In this document: positions 6,981 through 12,720 of the stretch, one piece after another | Layout: every line of letters starts with the position of its first letter | Position numbering within the stretch: position 1 is the stretch's first letter | Source: Methylophilaceae bacterium | Lineage (GTDB): Bacteria > Pseudomonadota > Gammaproteobacteria > Burkholderiales > Methylophilaceae | Direction: 5' to 3' | Assembly (NCBI GenBank): GCA_025362115.1 | Contig: JANYIK010000019.1 | Coordinates: 1 to 12,720 of the forward strand | DNA length: 12,720 bases | Program-made: the position numbers and the translations under genes | The notes under the pieces: generated by a model | Databases searched by the model: none | What the model saw: only the letters and a program-made list of their open reading frames with translations | Told to the model about the DNA's origin: nothing

Positions 6981-8354
6981 ATGGATCAAAAGATCATCCA
7001 AATCCTCGAAAAGAACGATAAATACTGCTCCCATGGCGATACCGTCAATTACGCCGACCCTCCCAAGGTGTTCGAGGGTTGCGACGGTAGCTTCTTGTTT
7101 GATGAAAATGGCACCGCCTATCTGGATTGGCAAATGTGGTATTCGGCAGTGAATTTCGGCTACAAGAACAAGCGCATTGCCGACGTACTGCACAAGCAAA
7201 TTGACGCGCTGCCGCAGCTCGCCAGCCAATATCTGCACAAGGAAAAAGTGGATCTAGCCGAGATCATCTGCAAATACATGGAAGACAAATACGGTGTGAA
7301 AGGCCGTGTGCATTTCAACGTGGGCGGCGCACAAGCGGTGGAAGATTCGCTTAAAGTGGTGCGTAACCACACTGGCAAGACCCACCAATTCGCCTTTATG
7401 GGCGGCTACCACGGGCGTACCTTGGGGGCTTCGGCCATTACCTCCAGCTATCGTTATCGCCGCCGTTTCGGCAACTTTGCTGACCGCGCAGAGTTTATTC
7501 CTTACCCTTATTGTTATCGTTGCCCTTATGACATGAAGGTGGAAACCTGCGATACCTATTGCCATAAACAGTTCGAGAAGCTGTTTGAAACTGAATATCA
7601 AGCGGTGCTAGACGTGAAAACGCAGCAGTGCGAGTTTGGCGCGTTCTACATTGAGCCCATGCAAGGCACGGGAGGCTATATTATCCCGCCAGCAGGCTAC
7701 ATGAAGAAGCTGCAAGAAAGCTTAAAGAAACGCAATGTGCTGCTAGTGGCGGACGAGATCCAGATGGGCGTGTACCGCACCGGTAAGCTGTGGTCGTGGG
7801 AAAACTTCGATATCATTCCCGACATTTTCGTGTTCGGCAAAGCCATCACCAATGGCCTCAATCCTTTGTCCGGCATCTGGGCGCGTGAAGAACTGATTAG
7901 CCCAGAGAAATTCCCGCCAGGCTCTACCCATTCCACGTTCGCCTCCAATCCTTTGGGCACAGCGGTGGCGCTGGAAGTGCTGAAAATGACGCAAGAAGGA
8001 GATTTCGAGAAACATGTGCGCGACCGTGGGGCGTATTTCCTGAAGGCCATTCAAGGGCTGAAATCGCGCTGGAAAGTGGTCGGTGACGTGAGCGGCCTAG
8101 GTTTGGCGCTACGCATAGAGCTGTGCGAGAAAGACGGCTATACCGCCAGCCGCGCTTTGGCTGACCGCATGTTTAATGAGGGTCTCAAGGGTGACTTACT
8201 GGTAGGCGACAAGAAATATGGCTTGGTGCTGGATATTGGCGGCTATCAAAAGAACGTCATCACGCTGGCACCATCGTTGATGATTTCTGAAGAAGAGATT
8301 GACCTCGGCATTCATTTGTTTGAAATGTTGCTGCGTCGTTGCGGGGCAGAATAA
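6981..8354 (+). CDS. Class III PLP-dependent aminotransferase
   Basis: This 457-residue protein is a fold-type I, class III aminotransferase, the group that includes 4-aminobutyrate, ornithine and lysine 6-aminotransferases. The PLP-binding lysine is K287 in FVFGKAITNGLNPLSG. The PLP aspartate is in LLVADEIQMGVYRTGK, the phosphate-binding turn is GGAQAVED, and FMGGYHGRTLGA and IEPMQGTGGY are also family blocks. Residues 174-194 hold C178-x2-C181-x8-C190-x3-C194, a four-cysteine set resembling the PxCYRCP segment of some archaeal and deep-branching class III enzymes. Such enzymes usually transaminate a terminal amine or aldehyde using glutamate or alanine. It follows the phosphatase by 44 bp, with a weak AAGAG ribosome binding site, and the hydrolase starts 9 bp after it. 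I infer that it aminates a product of the acyl pathway, but an amino-acid or polyamine substrate is equally open. Confidence 0.9.
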   Translation: MDQKIIQILEKNDKYCSHGDTVNYADPPKVFEGCDGSFLFDENGTAYLDWQMWYSAVNFGYKNKRIADVLHKQIDALPQLASQYLHKEKVDLAEIICKYMEDKYGVKGRVHFNVGGAQAVEDSLKVVRNHTGKTHQFAFMGGYHGRTLGASAITSSYRYRRRFGNFADRAEFIPYPYCYRCPYDMKVETCDTYCHKQFEKLFETEYQAVLDVKTQQCEFGAFYIEPMQGTGGYIIPPAGYMKKLQESLKKRNVLLVADEIQMGVYRTGKLWSWENFDIIPDIFVFGKAITNGLNPLSGIWAREELISPEKFPPGSTHSTFASNPLGTAVALEVLKMTQEGDFEKHVRDRGAYFLKAIQGLKSRWKVVGDVSGLGLALRIELCEKDGYTASRALADRMFNEGLKGDLLVGDKKYGLVLDIGGYQKNVITLAPSLMISEEEIDLGIHLFEMLLRRCGAE

Positions 8355-8363
8355 AAAAACAAC

Positions 8364-9218
8364 ATGAGTGTGATTGAAGACTGCCTAGGTAATACCGGAT
8401 TCTACGAGGAGCGCGGCGCGGATGCCGTGTTGCTAGTGCATGGCCTCACTGGCACTCCAGCGGAAATGCGGCACATCGCCAAGCGTTTGATGAAACAGGG
8501 CTATAGCGTGATGTGTCCAGCGTTGGCGGGGCATTGCGGCACGGTGAGCGACCTGAAAAAGTCGCGCTGGCAGGACTGGTATGCCAGCATGGATAGAGCG
8601 TTTGAAGCGCTAAAAACCAAGCACGAGCGTGTGTATGTGTCGGGGCTTTCCATGGGTGCGCTCATAGGCCTGTTGCTGGCTGCGGAAAAAGGTAAGCGCG
8701 TAGATGGTTTGGGGCTGCTTTCCACTACGTTCTTTTACGATGGCTGGAATATGCCACGGCTGAGACGTAAATTATTCCTCCCCATCGCATTGCACTCTCC
8801 GTTGCGTTATTTCCTATCATGGAAAGAAAATCCTCCTTACGGCATCAAGTGTGAGCGCACCCGTGCCTTGGTGCATGCCATACTGGAAAACCGCGACGCA
8901 CTGGCCTCGGAAAAAGTGGGCATATTCCACACCCCGGGGGTGACCGTCCATCAGTGCGCAAAACTCATCAAAGCTGCCAAAAAAGTGCTGCCTAAGGTAC
9001 ACTCTCCAGCACTGATTGTGCATGCCACAGAGGACGATATGGCGAGCGTGAAAAACGCCCATTTTGTTGCCCAGCGCATCTCTTCAGAGCGTGTTGAGAC
9101 CTTTTTTGTGGACGACACCTATCACGTGCTGACGTTGGATAAGCGCAAGGATGACGTGGCAAAACGATTGGCCGAATTTTTTAAGAAATGCGCTGCACAC
9201 GCGATGGTTGCAGCCTAG
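8364..9218 (+). CDS. Alpha/beta hydrolase (Est30-like carboxylesterase/thioesterase)
   Basis: This 284-residue serine hydrolase has the oxyanion motif LLVHGLTGTPAEM near residue 30, the nucleophile elbow GLSMG with S96, a likely acid in HATEDDMAS (D224 or D225), and catalytic H254 in DDTYHVLTLD. This order and the short cap match Est30-like carboxylesterases and monoacylglycerol lipases. No signal peptide is present, so it acts in the cytoplasm. The gene starts 9 bp after the aminotransferase stop without a clear ribosome binding site, and its stop overlaps the ribosome binding site of the ACP gene. That suggests translational coupling. Next to an ACP and ketosynthase it may act as a thioesterase or acyltransferase that releases or transfers the acyl product. 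Simple ester hydrolysis is the alternative. Confidence 0.88.
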   Translation: MSVIEDCLGNTGFYEERGADAVLLVHGLTGTPAEMRHIAKRLMKQGYSVMCPALAGHCGTVSDLKKSRWQDWYASMDRAFEALKTKHERVYVSGLSMGALIGLLLAAEKGKRVDGLGLLSTTFFYDGWNMPRLRRKLFLPIALHSPLRYFLSWKENPPYGIKCERTRALVHAILENRDALASEKVGIFHTPGVTVHQCAKLIKAAKKVLPKVHSPALIVHATEDDMASVKNAHFVAQRISSERVETFFVDDTYHVLTLDKRKDDVAKRLAEFFKKCAAHAMVAA

Positions 9219-9222
9219 GAGA
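9217..9222 (+). promoter_or_regulatory. Ribosome binding site that decides the ACP start
   Basis: AGGAGA overlaps the TAG stop of the hydrolase gene. It is at ideal distance (about 7 bases) from the TTG at 9229 and too far (about 15 bases) from the in-frame ATG at 9238. This favours the TTG start, adding three residues. Confidence 0.55.
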
Positions 9223-9228
9223 TAGTAA

Positions 9229-9480
9229 TTGAGCACAATGGACACGTACGAAACCCTCAAGGAAATCATGCTGGACAAGTTTGAGATGGATGCTTCTGCA
9301 CTGACGATGGAAGCCACGCTGGAAAGCCTGGCAATTGATTCCTTGGATACTTTCGACATCATTTTTGCCGCAGAAGAAAAGTTTGACATCAAAGTGCCGA
9401 ACGACGAAGTAGAGATCAAGACCGTTGGCGATGTTGTCAGCCTCATAGATCGCTTGCGAAAAGAGCAGGGTAAGGTTTGA
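9229..9480 (+). CDS. Stand-alone acyl carrier protein
   Basis: This 83-residue acidic protein is an acyl carrier protein. The phosphopantetheine attachment site is S38 in LAIDSLDTFDIIF, the DSL motif, followed by the helix II-III pattern FAAEEKFDIKVPNDEVEIKTVGDVVSLI. It carries the growing acyl chain as a thioester. It differs from housekeeping AcpP (DSLDTVELVMALEEEF) in the FDIIFAAEEKFDIKV segment, so it is probably a dedicated carrier. No holo-ACP synthase is nearby, so a general phosphopantetheinyl transferase would be needed. The start is TTG, supported by ribosome binding site spacing; ATG at 9238 is the alternative. The stop TGA overlaps the ATG of the ketosynthase gene by one base, pointing to coupled production of the two partners. 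Confidence 0.92.
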   Translation: MSTMDTYETLKEIMLDKFEMDASALTMEATLESLAIDSLDTFDIIFAAEEKFDIKVPNDEVEIKTVGDVVSLIDRLRKEQGKV

Positions 9481-10718
9481 TGGGTTTGCAACGGGTCGTT
9501 GTCACTGGCATAGGCACTATATCTCCCCTCGGCCACGATGCCGAAACCCATTTTTCCAGTCTGATTGCAGGTAAATCCGGCGTTAGGTATCTGGACTATG
9601 ACTTTGTGGACAAGCTTGACTGCAAAATTGCAGCACCTGTCACAGGCTTTGATCCGCTCGCCCATTTCGTCAAAAACAAAGCTGCCACTATAGATCGTGT
9701 CACGCAATTTTCCTTGGTCGCTGCACAACAGGCCATTACTGATTCCGGCTTGAATCTTGAACAGGAAAACCGCGAGCGTATCGGTATCTACCTTGGCACC
9801 GGCATGGGCGGCGCAGCCTCGATAGAAGAGGGCTACGTGCGACTGTACCGCGACAACGCCAACCGCCTTAAACCCTTTACTGTACTGATGGCAATGAACA
9901 ACGCCGCCGCTTCGCAAATCGCGCTCGATTTCAACCTGTTAGGACCTAATTTCACCTATTGCACCGCGTGTTCCTCTTCCACCGTGGCAATAGGCGAAGC
10001 CTGGCGCTTGATACGTACCGGTGAGGCTGATGCCATGCTGGCCGGCGGCGCTGAAGCTTTGCTCACATTTGGCACCATCAAGGCTTGGGAGGCGCTACGC
10101 ACCTTGGCCAACGAAGACCCGAAAGACGTCAGCAAGTCCTGCAAACCATTCTCTAAAAACCGTTCCGGCCTGGTGCTGGGCGAGGGCGCCGCAATCGTGG
10201 TGCTGGAGTCGCTGGAACGCGCACAAGCGCGTGGCGCCAAGATATACGGCGAGATTATTGGATATGCATCGGGCAACGATTCTGACCACATCACCAAACC
10301 CTCGGCAGAAGGTCAAGCGCGGGCGATTAAGGCCGCCTTGCGTTCCGCCGATATCGCCCCACAAGAAGTGGATTACATCAATGCCCACGGTACCGGCACG
10401 GTATTGAACGACGCCACCGAGACGGCAGCGATCAAACTTTCGTTTGGTGAAGCTGCGCAGAAGGTGGCGGTCAGCTCCACCAAGTCGTTGCACGGGCATT
10501 TGATGGGCGCTACCGGCGCGGTGGAGTTCGTCACCTGCCTGCTGGCGATGAAGCACCAAGCCTTGCCGCCCACGGCCAACCTCGATGAACCCGACCCCGC
10601 ATGTGATTTGGATTACGTGGCAAACGTAGCGCGGACGGGGGTGAAGGTGGATACCGTGATGTCCACTTCCTTCGCCTTCGGCGGCACCAGCGGCGTGTTG
10701 GTGGCGCGCAAGCTGTAG
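9480..10718 (+). CDS. Beta-ketoacyl-ACP synthase, FabF (KAS II) type
   Basis: This 412-residue condensing enzyme joins malonyl-ACP to an acyl chain with loss of CO2. The thiolase-fold active site is complete: C164 in TACSSS, H303 in NAHGTGT, K335 in SSTKSLHGH and H340. The latter positions coincide with E. coli FabF numbering. The C-terminal FAFGGTSG loop replaces the usual GFGGTN. It lacks the C-to-Q change of chain-length factors, so it should be catalytic. The ATG at 9480 overlaps the ACP stop (TGATG); a TTG one codon earlier is less likely. A KAS II paralogue encoded apart from fabD, fabG and fabH and beside its own ACP suggests a specialised chain. The missing reductase and dehydratase steps would come from housekeeping FAS II, if they occur. 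It is the last gene of the operon; repeats follow. Confidence 0.93.
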   Translation: MGLQRVVVTGIGTISPLGHDAETHFSSLIAGKSGVRYLDYDFVDKLDCKIAAPVTGFDPLAHFVKNKAATIDRVTQFSLVAAQQAITDSGLNLEQENRERIGIYLGTGMGGAASIEEGYVRLYRDNANRLKPFTVLMAMNNAAASQIALDFNLLGPNFTYCTACSSSTVAIGEAWRLIRTGEADAMLAGGAEALLTFGTIKAWEALRTLANEDPKDVSKSCKPFSKNRSGLVLGEGAAIVVLESLERAQARGAKIYGEIIGYASGNDSDHITKPSAEGQARAIKAALRSADIAPQEVDYINAHGTGTVLNDATETAAIKLSFGEAAQKVAVSSTKSLHGHLMGATGAVEFVTCLLAMKHQALPPTANLDEPDPACDLDYVANVARTGVKVDTVMSTSFAFGGTSGVLVARKL

Positions 10719-10746
10719 TCTCCAACCACACCTTGCGGGGTGTACC

Positions 10747-10775
10747 CGTCATACCCGCGAAAGCGGGTATCCAGA
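10747..10775. repeat. Palindromic dispersed repeat, dRS3-like hairpin
   Basis: A perfect 8-bp stem, ATACCCGC (10751-10758) and GCGGGTAT (10763-10770), closes a GAAA tetraloop. It is flanked by CCGTC before and CCAGAAA after. It resembles the widespread proteobacterial repeat with core ATTCCC-N8-GGGAAT (called dRS3 in Neisseria), with the third stem base changed on both arms. No T-run follows, so termination is unproven, but it sits between convergent genes. Confidence 0.6.
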
Positions 10776-10788
10776 AATATCAAACATA

Positions 10789-10820
10789 CGGCGCAATGCC
10801 TTGCAGTTATTGCGCCCTAC
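10789..10820 (-). repeat. REP-like palindromic repeat with GTAG end
   Basis: An 8-bp stem, GGCGCAAT (10790-10797) and ATTGCGCC (10809-10816), encloses an 11-base loop. On the minus strand it begins GTAGGGCGCAAT. Like the element at 1425-1456 it starts GTAGGG next to a palindrome, consistent with REP sequences mobilised by RAYT proteins. Repeats of this GGCGCAAT...ATTGCGCCCTACG type are common in proteobacterial intergenic spacers. It lies 19 bases from the dRS3-like hairpin, making a compound repeat spacer. Confidence 0.6.
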
Positions 10821-10882
10821 GAGCTCTGTAAACGTAAAGTAGGGGTATTGAGCGCTTCATGTTTCAGCGCATCTTAAGCGGG

Positions 10883-11704
10883 TTACATCCTCAGTATCGC
10901 ATTGCCTCTTGTAGTTCCAATCCTTTTATATCCATTGCTTAACATCCACGCCACGATATTACGTTTCCATAAATTCTGACTAGTCTCTTCAATAATCACC
11001 AATTTAGGCCATAGCGACACTGGAGCATTTTCATAAAATGGAAATAATGCCAAGTCTTCCATTCCCTCCACATCAATTTTCATGGCATCAATATGGTCGA
11101 TTGCGTTTTTTTCTAAGATGTCTTTTAGCGGCTCCAGATTGATTTCAATTGTTTTACCCGTTATCGCAGGATTAACAACGCTTGCACTTCCAATGTCACC
11201 AATTGGGATATTCAGTGTGGCCGTGCCATGGTGGTCACTAAGCCCTACTTGCAATGTGGTGACATTACTATCAAAACCATTGGCCAGCACGTTGAACTTA
11301 AGTCTAGAGTATGCAGTTGGATTGGGTTCTATGGTCAAGGCTTTACCAAACCCCATGGCAATCGCCATAAGTGAGTAGTAACCGATATTGGCACCAATAT
11401 CCAGAAAGATACCTTCCGTACTGGCTAACTTCTTCATCTCAATAAATTCTTCTTTTTCCCGAAGTCTGGAACTGAATAGAATCTTGGATTCTATGCTGCT
11501 CTCCCATGGATGCATTCTTAACTTAATGCCATGATATTCAATATCTACCGGGTCATTAGGATGCCTACTTAACCAGATAGACCCTAGGTATTTTTTTAAT
11601 GCACCACGTCCCAACCCCCAATTTTTTAATGCCAATATAAAGCGATCAACTCCTTGTGGTTTATACGTTCCCCAACTACTCGCCTGATTTTCTATTTTCC
11701 CCAC
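10883..11704 (-). CDS. FkbM-family methyltransferase
   Basis: This 273-residue protein is an S-adenosylmethionine-dependent methyltransferase of the FkbM family. Motif I is FLDIGANIGYYS (100-111), the post-I acidic residue is in TIEPNPTAY (124-132), and the family-typical MKIDVEGMEDLAL lies at 208-220. The domain runs from about 95 to 260 with an N-terminal extension of about 90 residues. FkbM enzymes commonly O-methylate sugars, glycolipids or polyketides, often in surface-polysaccharide loci. The start is GTG at 11704, supported by AAAAAAGGA eight bases upstream. Base composition is clearly lower in GC (sampled 60-base rows near 37 percent) than the adjacent acyltransferase gene (near 62 percent in one row), a sign of separate, probably horizontal, origin. 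It lies 71 bp downstream of the acyltransferase on the same strand; the acceptor is unknown. Confidence 0.88.
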   Translation of the reverse strand: MGKIENQASSWGTYKPQGVDRFILALKNWGLGRGALKKYLGSIWLSRHPNDPVDIEYHGIKLRMHPWESSIESKILFSSRLREKEEFIEMKKLASTEGIFLDIGANIGYYSLMAIAMGFGKALTIEPNPTAYSRLKFNVLANGFDSNVTTLQVGLSDHHGTATLNIPIGDIGSASVVNPAITGKTIEINLEPLKDILEKNAIDHIDAMKIDVEGMEDLALFPFYENAPVSLWPKLVIIEETSQNLWKRNIVAWMLSNGYKRIGTTRGNAILRM

Positions 11705-11775
11705 TGTTTAGTTCCTTTTTTAAGTTTTAAAGCTGACAGTATGGTTACCAGCTGTCAGGCACGTTCACGCTGCAC

Positions 11776-12720
11776 TTACGTTTTCCTTGGACTCAATTCC
11801 GGATAAGCCTTCACATACTCCTTCAAATCCTCATCCAGCGTCTCCCAGTTAATAGTCTTGGCAACGGTGGCGAACACCCAGAGAACGATGGGGTTGTTAT
11901 GCGTACAGTAGTTGGTGAGTGGCACCATGTCGTGCCCCAGTTCTATCTTGGGGGCATAGCCGGTCTGCCCGCTCTGGATGGATTCTGCGCCTATGCTGGC
12001 TGACCATTCCACGGCGGCTTCCCACAGGCGGAAGTAGAGGAACCATTCCTTGGGTTGGGTGTAGTCTATTCCGATGAACTTGTTGATGACGTGCTTACCC
12101 AGAGCGAAACACAGCATGAAGGCCAGCACTTTACCGTTTTCATGTGACCGGAGCACAACGTAATAGGCATGCGGATGGGCAGAAATCAGGTCGAAGAAGC
12201 TGCGGTTCAGCCGCTCGAACTTGGTGGTGCCTTTTTCGTAGGTCTGCCAGAACAGCGCGAATAACTCGTCCATGACCTCGGTGTTTGGCTGCTGCACGAT
12301 CTCTACATTCACAGGCGCATTGGCAGCCTGTTTCAGCTTCTTTTTCAGCTTGTTGCGGCGCGAGGATTTGAGCGAGGCCAGGTAGGTTTCCAAACTATTG
12401 CCGATCTTCACCTCCGTGCCGGGAAAACTGACCAGCCGGAATAGTTTAGCTTCCTTGGTTATGGCGCTGAGTTCCACATCGTACTCTGCGGGAAAGTCCT
12501 TCCACACCCGCATCGGCGCCTTGATCTCCCTGGATTTTTCGAGCAAACCCTGATTCACGCAACGCAGTACGGCGAGCTTGTCCACCCCTTGTACCATGCC
12601 CACGCGGCCTTCGTCGCTGCAGGGCGAGCCGATGAACAAGGTGCGCTGGTAGAGCGCCGAGGGCATGACCTTGCCCAGCACATTGAACACGGGGAGCAGG
12701 GCGGGTGGCACCACCAGCCG
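11776..12720 (-). CDS. FemAB/GNAT-like acyltransferase, 5' end beyond the window
   Basis: The frame is open to the last base of the window, so the gene is partial at its N-terminus. A GTG at 12714 exists, but it has no room for a ribosome binding site and is probably internal. About 315 residues are visible. The basic SLKSSRRNKLKKKLKQA segment, the FALFWQTYEKGTTKFERLNRSFF helix, YYVVLRSHENGKVLAFMLCFALG and the late QSGQTGYAPKIELGHDMVPLTNY are typical of FemAB/BioF2-type proteins with a GNAT fold (Acetyltransf_6 type). These transfer acyl or aminoacyl groups to an amine. FIGSPCSDEGRVG near the visible N-terminus is also seen in such proteins. No transmembrane helix is obvious. It lies convergent to the ACP/ketosynthase operon, so a role in N-acylating an amino-lipid is conceivable but unproven. 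The donor and acceptor are unknown. Confidence 0.7.
   Translation of the reverse strand, partial: RLVVPPALLPVFNVLGKVMPSALYQRTLFIGSPCSDEGRVGMVQGVDKLAVLRCVNQGLLEKSREIKAPMRVWKDFPAEYDVELSAITKEAKLFRLVSFPGTEVKIGNSLETYLASLKSSRRNKLKKKLKQAANAPVNVEIVQQPNTEVMDELFALFWQTYEKGTTKFERLNRSFFDLISAHPHAYYVVLRSHENGKVLAFMLCFALGKHVINKFIGIDYTQPKEWFLYFRLWEAAVEWSASIGAESIQSGQTGYAPKIELGHDMVPLTNYCTHNNPIVLWVFATVAKTINWETLDEDLKEYVKAYPELSPRKT

Noticed and set aside
9084..9917. Long open frame on the minus strand (277 codons) across the hydrolase, ACP and ketosynthase genes
   Set aside because: It lies opposite three genes with intact motifs, has no recognisable domain and has an irregular, cysteine-scattered composition. It is a by-product of codon use on the plus strand.
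10095..10559. Minus-strand open frame of 154 codons inside the ketosynthase gene
   Set aside because: It is antisense to the catalytic region of FabF-type KAS, with no domain and no ribosome binding site noted.
1..12720. CRISPR array, tRNA, rRNA or insertion sequence
   Set aside because: No regularly spaced repeats, cloverleaf, ribosomal sequence, transposase motif or terminal inverted repeats were seen when reading both strands.

Overview
The window reads as chromosomal DNA from a Gram-negative proteobacterium, most likely a betaproteobacterium of the Nitrosomonadales/Gallionellaceae kind. This rests on overall protein character (a proteobacterial RNB exonuclease, a TctDE/QseBC-like two-component pair, a COG4705 membrane protein) and on several dispersed palindromic repeats typical of proteobacterial chromosomes. 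No marker gene fixes the taxon. I find 12 protein genes, no rRNA or tRNA genes, no CRISPR array and no insertion sequence.

Layout. (1) Positions 39-3389, plus strand: a hexose-6-phosphate mutarotase, an unrecognised four-helix membrane protein, and an RNase II/R-family (RNB) protein. The RNB gene carries an in-frame G-rich palindromic repeat, and a GTAG-type hairpin lies just upstream of it. (2) Positions 3352-6175, minus strand: an apparent operon, in transcription order a four-fold-repeat COG4705 membrane protein, an OmpR-family response regulator and a TctE-like sensor kinase. The kinase gene overlaps the 3' end of the RNB gene tail to tail by 38 bp. (3) Positions 6265-10718, plus strand: a tight five-gene set of HAD phosphatase, class III PLP aminotransferase, alpha/beta hydrolase, stand-alone acyl carrier protein and FabF-type ketosynthase, with gaps of 44, 9 and 10 bp and then a 1-bp overlap. 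(4) Positions 10719-10882: a convergent intergenic spacer with two palindromic dispersed repeats. (5) Positions 10883-12720, minus strand: a low-GC FkbM-type methyltransferase and, upstream of it, a FemAB/GNAT-like acyltransferase that runs off the window end.

The most interesting unit is block 3. Its ACP and ketosynthase keep their key active-site residues, and they sit in one operon with an aminotransferase, a serine hydrolase and a phosphatase. This looks like a small dedicated pathway for a modified, probably aminated, acyl product that I cannot match to a described system. The spacer dividing it from the two-component operon holds a TGTAAG-N5-TGTAAG direct repeat with 11-bp periodicity, the arrangement expected for an OmpR-family regulator. 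It lies at about the -35 position of a possible promoter for the five-gene operon, so the two-component system may control it. Pathway chemistry and regulation are inferences; the gene identities are much firmer.
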